Under the pieces are notes generated by a model. The model did no database searches. It was not told the DNA's origin and was given only the letters and a program-made list of their open reading frames with translations. Below are positions 1 to 6,155 of a stretch of DNA of 11,708 bases, piece after piece. The translations under genes and the position numbers were made by a program. The stretch is taken from contig CAZCDO010000130.1 of NCBI GenBank assembly GCA_964497135.1, positions 1-11,708 on the forward strand. Reading direction: 5' to 3'. Source of the DNA: CAIJXV01 sp964497135. Its GTDB lineage: Bacteria; Verrucomicrobiota; Kiritimatiellia; CAIKKV01; CAIJXV01. The first letter of the stretch is position 1. The number at the start of each line of letters is the position of its first letter.

Positions 1-1054
1 CGTTGTTGTGCAACAAGGAGCCGGACACGGCAGTCGTTCCGGTCACCGTAATGGGGAATCCAGCCACCGTGAGCATCGTGCCGGAACCGACGGTCAGGTT
101 GCCGCCCACGATCAGATTGGTCGCCGTCGTTGCCGTTACCGTGCCGGTCAGCGCCAGGTTGCCGGTGATGTTTGAAACCCCGGTCAAAGTTTTTGCACCA
201 CTATTGGCAAGCGTCAGGTTGTAGTAAGGGGTGGCCTTCACCGTTTGGGCGGTGCCCGTATAGCTGACGAAATTCCCCGACCCGCTCGCATCCAAAATGA
301 AGGATGCCGAGGTCCCCCCGAGATTCAAAATCGCGTTGGCCCCCTGGGTCAACGTTCCCGCCCCCGCCAGCGCGGTTACCACCGAGAGCGTGCCGTTATT
401 CATATAGGTTCCCGTGATCGTGACGTTGGGAATCGCGACAGTCCCACTCAAGGCCTTTCCGGCGCCCGAGAAGGTGTGGACACCCGTGCTCGGGTTGTAC
501 GTCCCATCATTCTGAAAATTCCCGGCGCACGATAGGGTAGCGGCTCCAAACTCCGTCATCGTCCCCCCCTCTTGAATGATGACATCGCCACCAAACGCCA
601 TGGCTTCGGCGACACTTTCCGTCCACAGCCCGCCACTGTAAATAGTGACGTCACCGAAAAATGTTTTAGCCCCGGTCGTGGAGGTATGCGATACCGTGCC
701 ATATACTTTTGTCGTCCCGTAATTTGTAAAATTAAACCCGCCAATCGTAAGCTGACCGCCCGTGTTAATCGTCACATTACTGGGAGAGGCCGCCATGACG
801 GCAGCAACCGTCACGGTGTGGCCGATATCGATGATAACCTCGTCTCTGGCCGCGGGCGCGCCACTGGGACTCCAGGTGCCCGCCGTACCCCAGTTGCCAT
901 TGCCCAAGCTCGTCTTGGTTCCCGCCCAACCGGTGGATGTGCCCCACACCGCGAACACAACCACGAGTAACGCCAGGAAACCTTGGGTTGTGCCCAACGG
1001 CGTGGTTTGTAGTGTGCCCGTCAGGGCATTTCTCGCTTCGGATGGATATGACAT
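1..1054 (-). CDS. Secreted beta-repeat surface protein (adhesin/autotransporter-like), partial
   Basis: The reading frame is open for 351 codons from an ATG at 1054 down to the left edge, so the C-terminus is missing. A Shine-Dalgarno-like GAGGAAA (1067-1061) lies 6 nt before the ATG. Residues about 25-44 form a hydrophobic segment (GFLALLVVVFAVWGTSTGWA) that looks like a signal peptide with an unusually long N-region. Residues 52-84 have the pattern 'GNWGTAGTWSPSG ... DEVIIDIGHTVTV', common at the start of large exported beta-helix proteins. The rest is Gly/Thr/Ser/Asn-rich with almost no charge, and contains units such as 'YYNLTLANSGAKTLTG' (277-292) followed by 'GNLALTG', typical of parallel beta-helix repeat proteins. 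A role at the cell surface (adhesion, matrix or S-layer-like) is inferred. The anchoring domain, such as PEP-CTERM, a type IX sorting signal or an autotransporter barrel, would be beyond the window. Confidence 0.8.
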   Translation of the reverse strand, partial: MSYPSEARNALTGTLQTTPLGTTQGFLALLVVVFAVWGTSTGWAGTKTSLGNGNWGTAGTWSPSGAPAARDEVIIDIGHTVTVAAVMAASPSNVTINTGGQLTIGGFNFTNYGTTKVYGTVSHTSTTGAKTFFGDVTIYSGGLWTESVAEAMAFGGDVIIQEGGTMTEFGAATLSCAGNFQNDGTYNPSTGVHTFSGAGKALSGTVAIPNVTITGTYMNNGTLSVVTALAGAGTLTQGANAILNLGGTSASFILDASGSGNFVSYTGTAQTVKATPYYNLTLANSGAKTLTGVSNITGNLALTGTVTATTATNLIVGGNLTVGSGTMLTVAGFPITVTGTTAVSGSLLHNN

Positions 1055-1071
1055 ATTCGGTTTCCTCGTTT

Positions 1072-1100
1072 ACGCGGACGCCTCGGCGCGGCGTCCCTAC
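1072..1100. repeat. REP-like hairpin, copy A
   Basis: A perfect 7-bp stem, GGACGCC (1076-1082) and GGCGTCC (1090-1096), encloses a 7-nt loop. The outer context CGCGGACG...CGTCCCT is shared with a second hairpin at 2530-2553 in the same orientation, with different stem and loop bases. This suggests a dispersed palindromic repeat family. The copy lies only about 20 bp upstream of the surface-protein start, so it may sit in that gene's 5' leader. Confidence 0.5.
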
Positions 1101-1140
1101 CCCTGATTTTATTCGTTCATCCGCCTTCTGCTCCAATCCC

Positions 1141-1242
1141 CCTCCGCTGTGGAGGCGGACGCTGGCCGCCTTCTTCTCCCCCTATGCCTCCCGCGACCAC
1201 CGCTCGCGGCTACAGCAGACTTCCCGCGACCTACAGCAGACT
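1141..1242. repeat. Hairpins plus a short tandem repeat
   Basis: Three structures sit side by side. CCTCC (1141-1145) pairs with GGAGG (1151-1155). CCGCGA (1191-1196) pairs perfectly with TCGCGG (1204-1209). The 12-mer CTACAGCAGACT occurs at 1210-1221 and again at 1231-1242 (21-bp period), separated by TTCCCGCGA. No open frame here shows coding character, so this is probably non-coding extragenic repeat sequence. Its function is unknown. Confidence 0.45.
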
Positions 1243-1352
1243 CTCCGCCCTCTCCAAACAGGAATCCGACAGACAGCCCCTGGTAAGTTGCGATATTACC
1301 ATATTGCCCCGCACAACCAAGCCGAAAGACGCTGTGCAATTTCGTTTTAATC

Positions 1353-1490
1353 ATGTACTTTCTCGCTATGAAACCGGTTGAAGTCTGGCCCCCCCACGAA
1401 ACCGATCCGGCCGCCACCGCGCTGGCCTTCAATCAAGTCTTGGAATGCTATCCGGAATTGCCCTATTTCCTCCGGGAAGTCAAACGTTGA
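1353..1490 (+). CDS. Possible small protein (45 aa) or gene remnant, doubtful
   Basis: An ATG at 1353 (or in-frame ATG at 1368) opens a 45-residue frame starting MYFLAMKPVEVWPPHETDPA and ending with TGA at 1488-1490. Its codons favour G or C in the third position, as in the neighbouring genes, and the composition (Trp, aromatic and acidic residues, ending in FLREVKR) is protein-like. No ribosome-binding site is visible before either ATG. I do not recognise the family. A C7 run (1389-1395) lies inside the frame, so a frameshifted remnant of a longer gene is possible. It could equally be chance in a GC-rich gap. Confidence 0.25.
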   Translation: MYFLAMKPVEVWPPHETDPAATALAFNQVLECYPELPYFLREVKR

Positions 1491-1598
1491 AAATCCGAAC
1501 CCTGCCGGGGGGCGGATAACCCTCAACCCTGTATGGGGGGGGCAACGTTTGGGACTGCGGTGGGCGCCACCCCGACCGGCCGTGTTTTTCCAAAATGT

Positions 1599-1694
1599 GA
1601 ATTGCTGCCGCATGGCAACCTGGGATTGACAGACTCGGGTGCTTTTGGTGGGATGAGGAATTGCGGCGAATATTCTGCCGCATGTTAACTGGGA
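1599..1694 (+). promoter_or_regulatory. Duplicated operator-like motif upstream of the ThuA-like gene
   Basis: Two related blocks lie directly before the ThuA-like gene. Copy 1 (1599-1625) reads GAATTGC, TGCCGCATG, two bases, AACC, TGGGA. Copy 2 (1658-1694) has the same order, GAATTGC, TGCCGCATG, two bases, AAC, TGGGA, but with 11 extra bases inserted after GAATTGC. That insertion creates a near-palindrome (1663-1681): GCGGC, the palindrome GAATATTC, then TGCCGC. A perfect -35-like TTGACA (1626-1631) directly follows copy 1, though no good -10 box is found at the right spacing. Spaced repeats ending 10 bp before a start codon suggest regulator binding; this is inferred. Confidence 0.35.
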
Positions 1695-1703
1695 GTCGGC
1701 AGC

Positions 1704-2483
1704 ATGATCAAAGTCACAATCTGGAATGAATTTCGCCACGAAAAAAAACACGACGTCGTCAAGCACCTCTATCCCGACGGCATGCATACCGTGATCGCCC
1801 GCGGTCTGGCCGGCGATAAGGACCTGAAAATCCGCACCGCTACGCTGGACGAACCCGAACACGGCCTGACCGAGGCCGTCCTGGCCGACACCGATGTCCT
1901 CACCTGGTGGGGCCACGTCGCGCATGGTGAAGTCCGCGACGAAATCGTTCAGCGCGTCCAGAAACGGGTTCTGGAAGGCATGGGATTGATCGTTCTACAT
2001 TCGGGCCATTTTTCCAAAATATTCAAGGCGCTGATGGGCACGAATTGTTCTCTGAAATGGCGTGAAGTCGCCGAAAAGGAACGGATCTGGACCATCGAAC
2101 CCTCGCACCCCATCGCGGCCGGAATCCCCGAGTCGTTCGAATTGCCCAATGCCGAAATGTATGGCGAACGGTTCGATATTCCCACGCCGGATAAATTGGT
2201 GTTCCTCTCCTGGTTCCAGGGCGGCGAGGTGTTCCGCTCCGGCTGTTGCTGGGAACGCGGGCAAGGCCGGATTTTTTACTTCCGCCCGGGGCATGAGACC
2301 TACCCGATCTTTTATAATCCCACGATCATCAAGATCATCGGTAACGCCATTCACTGGGCCGTTCCCCGTATCCAAAAGGAAGATGTCTGCCCCAACGCCA
2401 AATCGCTCGAAGTGATTCCGCCCCGGAAGGTGGATTATTCCTTCGTGCCGGAGGCCATCCGGAAAAACATTCCGACGGCTTAA
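1704..2483 (+). CDS. ThuA-like domain protein
   Basis: The 259-residue protein matches the ThuA-like (trehalose-utilisation-associated) family, which has a class I glutamine-amidotransferase-like fold. Family-type motifs appear in order: VTIWNEFRHEKKH (4-16), YPDGMHTVIARGL (23-35), DVLTWWGHVAHGEV (64-77), LIVLHSGHFSKIF (95-107), HPIAAGI (135-141), GRIFYFRPGHETYP (188-201) and NAIHWAV (214-220). The length is typical for a free-standing member. There is no signal peptide, so it is probably cytoplasmic. The start is supported by GGGAG (1691-1695) 8 nt before the ATG. The biochemical activity of this family is not firmly established; a link to sugar or glycoside metabolism is usual. It precedes, but need not be co-transcribed with, the permease gene. 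Confidence 0.9.
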   Translation: MIKVTIWNEFRHEKKHDVVKHLYPDGMHTVIARGLAGDKDLKIRTATLDEPEHGLTEAVLADTDVLTWWGHVAHGEVRDEIVQRVQKRVLEGMGLIVLHSGHFSKIFKALMGTNCSLKWREVAEKERIWTIEPSHPIAAGIPESFELPNAEMYGERFDIPTPDKLVFLSWFQGGEVFRSGCCWERGQGRIFYFRPGHETYPIFYNPTIIKIIGNAIHWAVPRIQKEDVCPNAKSLEVIPPRKVDYSFVPEAIRKNIPTA

Positions 2484-2573
2484 GGCGGGCTTCGCCTGCA
2501 ACCCATGGGAGGGCGCGCAGGTTGGGCGCCGCGGACGGCAACATGCCGTCCCTCCCCATCAGGAGACGTCCTG
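2483..2573. repeat. Cluster of three short hairpins, including REP-like copy B
   Basis: The 137-bp spacer between the ThuA-like and permease genes contains three hairpins: AGGCG/CGCCT (2483-2497, overlapping the stop codon), GACGGCA/TGCCGTC with a 3-nt loop (2534-2550), and CAGGA/TCCTG with a 4-nt loop (2560-2573). The middle one shares the CGCGGACG...CGTCCCT frame with the hairpin at 1072-1100. None is followed by a T-run, so a classical terminator is unlikely. A dispersed extragenic repeat is the better reading. Confidence 0.45.
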
Positions 2574-2620
2574 GTGTCGCGTGTTTTGATGGAACAATTT
2601 AAGGACCGCACCGACTCCCT

Positions 2621-3874
2621 ATGTCCGGTTACCTTTTACCGTGGGATCAGGCACCGATCGCGATCACCGTCGCGGTTTTCTGCCTGACCTACTTGGGCGT
2701 GGCGCTGGGCGCGATTCCCGGTCTGGCGCTCGACCGGACCGGGTTCGCCCTGTTGGGGGCCATCGCCATGGTTGCTGTGGGGGCCATCGGCCTGCCGGAC
2801 GCGCTACACTCGATCGATGCCCCCACCCTGCTCCTGCTCTTCGCGCTCATGATCCTCTCCGCCCAGTTCCGGCTGGGCGGATTCTATACGTGGACGGTTC
2901 GATGCCTGATCACCCTCATCCACCGTCCCCGCGTTTTTCTGGCGTGGGTCATGGGCGTCACCGCTCTTTTTTCGGCTTTCCTGGTCAACGATGTGGTGTG
3001 CCTGGCCTTCACACCCATTTTGGCGGTAACCCTGTTGCGAACGGGCATGAATCCCCTGCCCTTCCTGATCGGAATGGCGATCGCCAGCAATATCGGGTCC
3101 GCGGCAACGATTATCGGTAATCCCCAGAATATGCTCATCGGCCAAGTCGGCGGACTCGACTTCGGCCACTTCCTCCGCTGGTGCGCCCCCCCCGTCCTCC
3201 TCTCCCTGGTCGCCGCGTACGGCCTGATCCTGTTCCTGTTCCGTAACCAATGGGCAGGAGTCCCGGCCCGGACTGATCCGGCGGTGGATGATGTGCCATT
3301 CAATCGCTATCAAAACGCCAAAGGGGGCCTTGCGCTTCTGTTCCTGATCCTCTTCTTTTTCACGCCGATCCCCCGGGAACTGACCGCCCTGACCCTGGCG
3401 GGAATCATTCTCTGCAGTCGAAAAATGGCGACCCGTGAATTGCTGGGCTTTATCGACTGGCACCTGATCACATTGTTTTGCGGACTCTTCATCGTCATCG
3501 CCGCCCTGGAACGTACCGGCCTGCCCCTCGCCGCGGCCCAGGCGCTCCAGAATCACGGCTGGTCCATCACCCAGCCGGGACTTCTGACTGTCCTCAGCGC
3601 CGCCTTGAGCAATCTGGTCAGCAATGTTCCGGCCGTGATGCTGTATGTGCGCTTTCTCGATCCCGACCAACCGGTTCAATGGTATACCCTCGCCTTGGCC
3701 AGCACCTTCGCGGGAAATTTAATCACTTTGGGAAGCATCGCCAACCTGATCACCATTGAACAGGCCCGCCGATATGGAATCCGGATCGGATTTTGGGATC
3801 ATGCCCGGGTTGGAATTCCCGTGACACTCGTCTCGCTGGGCATTACCCTTCTTTGGGTCTGGATGATCCCATGA
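2621..3874 (+). CDS. SLC13-type / ArsB-like anion permease (YbiR-like)
   Basis: This 417-residue, strongly hydrophobic protein has about ten or more membrane segments and the internal two-fold repeat expected of the ion-transporter superfamily that includes SLC13/DASS, ArsB and CitMHS. In the first half, SAFLVNDVVCLAFTP (118-132) is followed by SNIGSAATIIGNPQNMLIG (156-174). In the second half, SNLVSNVPAVML (330-341) is followed by STFAGNLITLGSIANLI (361-377). Each pair corresponds to a re-entrant hairpin and a substrate/Na+-site loop. GNPQN is typical of the YbiR-like branch. It sits in the inner membrane and probably moves an anion; the substrate cannot be told. The Shine-Dalgarno signal is poor (AAGGA at 2601-2605, 15 nt away). 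The stop overlaps the next start as ATGA (3871-3874), indicating translational coupling to the transglycosylase. Confidence 0.88.
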   Translation: MSGYLLPWDQAPIAITVAVFCLTYLGVALGAIPGLALDRTGFALLGAIAMVAVGAIGLPDALHSIDAPTLLLLFALMILSAQFRLGGFYTWTVRCLITLIHRPRVFLAWVMGVTALFSAFLVNDVVCLAFTPILAVTLLRTGMNPLPFLIGMAIASNIGSAATIIGNPQNMLIGQVGGLDFGHFLRWCAPPVLLSLVAAYGLILFLFRNQWAGVPARTDPAVDDVPFNRYQNAKGGLALLFLILFFFTPIPRELTALTLAGIILCSRKMATRELLGFIDWHLITLFCGLFIVIAALERTGLPLAAAQALQNHGWSITQPGLLTVLSAALSNLVSNVPAVMLYVRFLDPDQPVQWYTLALASTFAGNLITLGSIANLITIEQARRYGIRIGFWDHARVGIPVTLVSLGITLLWVWMIP

Positions 3875-4452
3875 AAAATCGTCGATCCCATCTCCTCTCC
3901 GCATTGTTCCTTCTGGCCGGGCTTCTCGTTCTGGCTTCACCGTTTGCCCTCCGGTGGACCTACAACCAGATCCTGCCCGACTGGCGGGCACGCCCCTACC
4001 GACCGCTCATCCATCAGATCTCCGCCGGGTATGGCCTCGACCCCCGTCTGCTCGAGTCGCTGATCTGGCGCGAAAGTCGTTTCAATCCCCACCGGCGGGG
4101 CGACGCCGGCGAAATCGGGCTGATGCAGATCCGGCTGGATGCCATGCGTGATTATTGCCGAGCCCAACGGATTTCCCCGATCTCCGCGGCCGACATGGCG
4201 GATCCTTCGACCAACCTGACCATCGGCGCCTGGTATTTGGCGCGCGCCCTCCAACGCTGGTCTGATCGCGATGATCCGCGCCCCTTCGCTTTGGCGGAAT
4301 ATAATGCCGGCTTGATGCATGCCCGAAAATGGGCCAATGAACCGAACCGCGCCTCAGCCGCCGCCTTTCAGTCGCGAATCACTTTCCCCACCACCCGCCG
4401 ATATATCGAGGATATCCTCGAACGCCTGCCTTCGCCACGACCGCAGAATTAA
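3871..4452 (+). CDS. Membrane-anchored lytic transglycosylase (SLT domain)
   Basis: The 193-residue protein begins with a transmembrane or signal-anchor segment (residues 9-28) followed by a single soluble SLT lysozyme-like domain. Visible family motifs are LLESLIWRESRFNP (60-73) with the likely catalytic Glu68, GEIGLMQI (80-87), NLTIGAWYLARAL (115-127), ALAEYNAG (140-147) and RYIEDIL (177-183). Such enzymes cleave the MurNAc-GlcNAc bond of peptidoglycan in the periplasm, forming 1,6-anhydro ends. The ATG at 3871 is chosen because it overlaps the permease stop as ATGA and directly precedes a normal membrane anchor. A longer in-frame start at 3793 lies inside the permease gene and is unlikely. 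The small size and single domain resemble the short SLT proteins found beside other genes rather than Slt70. Confidence 0.9.
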   Translation: MKNRRSHLLSALFLLAGLLVLASPFALRWTYNQILPDWRARPYRPLIHQISAGYGLDPRLLESLIWRESRFNPHRRGDAGEIGLMQIRLDAMRDYCRAQRISPISAADMADPSTNLTIGAWYLARALQRWSDRDDPRPFALAEYNAGLMHARKWANEPNRASAAAFQSRITFPTTRRYIEDILERLPSPRPQN

Positions 4453-4467
4453 AGGGTTCCTCAAAAA

Positions 4468-4636
4468 GATCCCCCTCACCCCGCCCTCCCCCGCGCCGCG
4501 GGGAGGGAGGAAACCGAATGGGGCGCGAAAACAAGAGAAGTTACTGGGAAAAGCAGGGAGGCACTCTTCGCCCACCGAAACGGACGATGGCTTCTCCCTC
4601 CCCCCGGCGCGGGGGAGGGTTGGGGTGAGGGGGATC
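4468..4636. repeat. 169-bp long inverted-repeat element (MITE-like)
   Basis: The left end reads GATCCCCCTCACCCC, then a GC-rich hairpin (CCCTCCCC/GGGGAGGG). The right end, read on the other strand, gives GATCCCCCTCACCCC, then a hairpin of the same type (CCCTCCCCC/GGGGGAGGG). The imperfect terminal inverted repeats are about 40 bp and surround an 80-90 bp core with no gene. Elements with CCCCTCACCCC ends are widespread in bacterial intergenic regions. It fills most of the gap between the transglycosylase and rhomboid genes and leaves a spurious open frame across it. Confidence 0.75.
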
Positions 4637-4708
4637 AAACAAAAAATCAGTTGTCGCAAAATCATCCCGAAAGGCCTATTATGGTTAGCCACTAAAGGGA
4701 TTGAGATC

Positions 4709-5575
4709 ATGAGCCTTTTTGGAAATCCAGCCGAAGTCTACGGATTCAAGCCGCGGGCGACCTATGCGTTGCTGATCGGCACCACCCTGATCACCGTCCT
4801 GATTTGGCTGATCCAGATGGGATTCCATCTGGATCCATCGATTCTTCTCGGGCTCAGCCTGCCCGGCCTGTTGCAAGGTTGGATCTGGCAGTTGGTCTCG
4901 TATCTCTTCCTGCATGGGGGCACCTGGCACCTGCTCGCCAACATGCTGGGACTCTTTTTCGTCGGGCCCGAGCTCGAACGGGCCCTCGGGCGAAACCGCT
5001 TTCTGGGCGCCTATTTATTTTGCGGCATCCTCGCCGGCCTGGGATGGATCCTCCTCTCGGTCATCGGATGGATGTTCCTCTCCGGCTTCAAACCCGCCCT
5101 TTGTATCGGCGCCTCCGGTGCGCTCTTCGGCTTGATGGGCATTTTCGGCGCACTCTATCCCACCCGCAAGGTTACCCTGCTGGTCTTTTTCATTCTGCCG
5201 GTGACCCTCAAAGCCCGCAACCTGATTTTTGTTCTCATGGGTGTCTCCGTACTCTTTTTAATCAAAGATTCCGGCAATGTCGCCCATGCCGCACACCTGG
5301 CCGGCGGCGTGGCCGGCTACCTCTATGGACGACACCGCCGCTTCGCGATGGACGCCGACTATGCCATCGTCAGCCCGCCGGGCCGCTCCTTGTGGAGCCG
5401 CCTCCAGTTTTGGAAAAGGCCGCATCTCAAAATCCACCGCATCGAATCCGGATCCTCCCCGGAGGACATCGATGCCGTTCTCGACAAAATCAGCCGCTTC
5501 GGTTACGCCAGCCTCACCCGCCCCGAAATGGAAATTCTGGATCGAGCCAGTCGTGAAATGCGAAATCGGAAATGA
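4709..5575 (+). CDS. Rhomboid family intramembrane serine protease with C-terminal DUF6576-like tail
   Basis: The 288-residue inner-membrane protein has six or so membrane segments and the rhomboid signatures: HGGTWHLLANMLGLFFVGPE (69-88), the catalytic-serine motif GASG (134-137, Ser136), and AHAAHLAGGVAGYLYG (192-207) with likely catalytic His196. Rhomboids cleave transmembrane substrates inside the membrane using a Ser-His dyad. The cytoplasmic tail (about 250-283) contains DAVLDKISRFGYASLT, resembling the short DUF6576-type tail on many PVC and Bacteroidota rhomboids. I chose ATG 4709 because AAAGGGA (4694-4700) precedes it by 8 nt and because the in-frame ATG at 4319 would translate through the 4468-4636 repeat. 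The stop overlaps the next start as ATGA (5572-5575). Confidence 0.93.
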   Translation: MSLFGNPAEVYGFKPRATYALLIGTTLITVLIWLIQMGFHLDPSILLGLSLPGLLQGWIWQLVSYLFLHGGTWHLLANMLGLFFVGPELERALGRNRFLGAYLFCGILAGLGWILLSVIGWMFLSGFKPALCIGASGALFGLMGIFGALYPTRKVTLLVFFILPVTLKARNLIFVLMGVSVLFLIKDSGNVAHAAHLAGGVAGYLYGRHRRFAMDADYAIVSPPGRSLWSRLQFWKRPHLKIHRIESGSSPEDIDAVLDKISRFGYASLTRPEMEILDRASREMRNRK

Positions 5576-6141
5576 TTTGTAATTCCCATTTTAAGGCGGG
5601 GTGGTGGTGCATCACCCTGGCCTGGATCGTCACCGGAGGACAGCTAATGGCCTATGAGTCCATCTATCAACCCACTCCACCGGGAACCGTCGAATTCAAA
5701 CACATTCCGGCCGTCACTGCGCTCTGCGCGAAGGTGGAAGCCGATTATTTCCCCGAAGCCAACCGGCTTTTTCGCCGCCTGTTCGATTTTATCCAGTCCC
5801 GGGATATCCCGATGACGGTGCCGGTGGAAGCCGATATGAAGCCCGGAACCATGCGCTTTTTCCTGGGCGCCGGATTCAAAGGCGGTCCGGTACCCTCCTC
5901 CCCCAACGTTCAGGTGGTGGCCCTGCCCGCGCGCACCGTCCTAAGCGCCGGAGTCCGAGGCTCCTATACGCCGGCCACTTTTCGCAAAGGAATGGACGCC
6001 ATTGAAAACAGGCAAAAGGACTTCCCCCAATGGCGCTTGGTGGGAACTCCCTATGCCGTCTACTGGAACGGTCCCTTCCTTCCCGGCTTCCTTAAACGTT
6101 CGGAAGTTCACTGGCCTGTTGTTCCGGCGACTGCCCAATAG
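5572..6141 (+). CDS. SOUL family (heme-binding-like) protein
   Basis: The 189-residue protein has SOUL/HBP family features: a 'PPGTVEFKHIPAVTALCAKVE' type first strand (36-56), 'EANRLFRRLFDFIQSRDIPM' (62-81), 'MTVPVEADMKPGTMRFFLG' (81-99), and a C-terminal 'YAVYWNGPFLPGFLKRSEVH' (161-180). SOUL proteins bind heme or related molecules, or act through the same barrel fold; the ligand here is unknown. Two starts compete. ATG 5572 overlaps the rhomboid stop (ATGA) and adds a plausible signal peptide (1-27, ending QLMA before YES). ATG 5647 is preceded by a strong GGAGGA (5635-5640) with 6-nt spacing and would give a 164-residue cytoplasmic form. I report the longer form because it gives coupling and an export signal, but the shorter start cannot be excluded. 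The gene converges on the glycosyltransferase with 14 bp between stops. Confidence 0.82.
   Translation: MICNSHFKAGWWCITLAWIVTGGQLMAYESIYQPTPPGTVEFKHIPAVTALCAKVEADYFPEANRLFRRLFDFIQSRDIPMTVPVEADMKPGTMRFFLGAGFKGGPVPSSPNVQVVALPARTVLSAGVRGSYTPATFRKGMDAIENRQKDFPQWRLVGTPYAVYWNGPFLPGFLKRSEVHWPVVPATAQ
5635..5640 (+). promoter_or_regulatory. Strong internal Shine-Dalgarno (GGAGGA) in the SOUL gene
   Basis: GGAGGA sits 6 nt before an in-frame ATG at 5647, inside the codons for the putative signal peptide of the SOUL protein. It is among the best ribosome-binding sites in the window, and it decides between an exported long form and a cytoplasmic short form. Confidence 0.5.
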
Positions 6142-6155
6142 CGGGTGAATTTCTG

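Larger units (their letters stand above)
1055..1703. other. Intergenic region of about 650 bp with extragenic repeats
   Basis: This gap separates the divergent surface-protein and ThuA-like genes. The part nearest the surface-protein start (1072-1260) is filled with short hairpins and a tandem repeat, listed separately. A doubtful small ORF occupies 1353-1490. The stretch 1500-1560 is G/C homopolymer-rich, including a G8 run at 1535-1542, and has no convincing gene. The last 110 bp hold a duplicated motif that may control the ThuA-like gene. On the minus strand, TTGGTT (1320-1315) and TAATAT (1298-1293), 16 nt apart, are only a weak promoter candidate for the surface protein. No tRNA or other structured RNA was recognised. 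Confidence 0.6.

Noticed and set aside
1210..1242. Tandem 12-mer CTACAGCAGACT as the start of a CRISPR array
   Set aside because: There are only two short copies 21 bp apart, with no further units and no cas gene nearby.
1533..1688. 51-codon plus-strand frame in the gap before the ThuA-like gene
   Set aside because: It starts inside a G8 run with no ribosome-binding site and overlaps the duplicated operator-like motif; no protein family was recognised.
1347..1925. 192-codon minus-strand frame crossing the gap and the ThuA-like start
   Set aside because: It overlaps a well-supported gene start and its ribosome-binding site, and its composition shows no domain.
2804..3679. 291-codon minus-strand open frame opposite the permease
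   Set aside because: The translation is very polar and Gln/Gly/Glu-rich, typical of the reverse of a membrane-protein gene; the plus strand has clear transporter motifs.
4319..4708. N-terminal extension of the rhomboid to an upstream ATG
   Set aside because: It overlaps the transglycosylase gene, translates the inverted-repeat element, and ignores the good ribosome-binding site before 4709.
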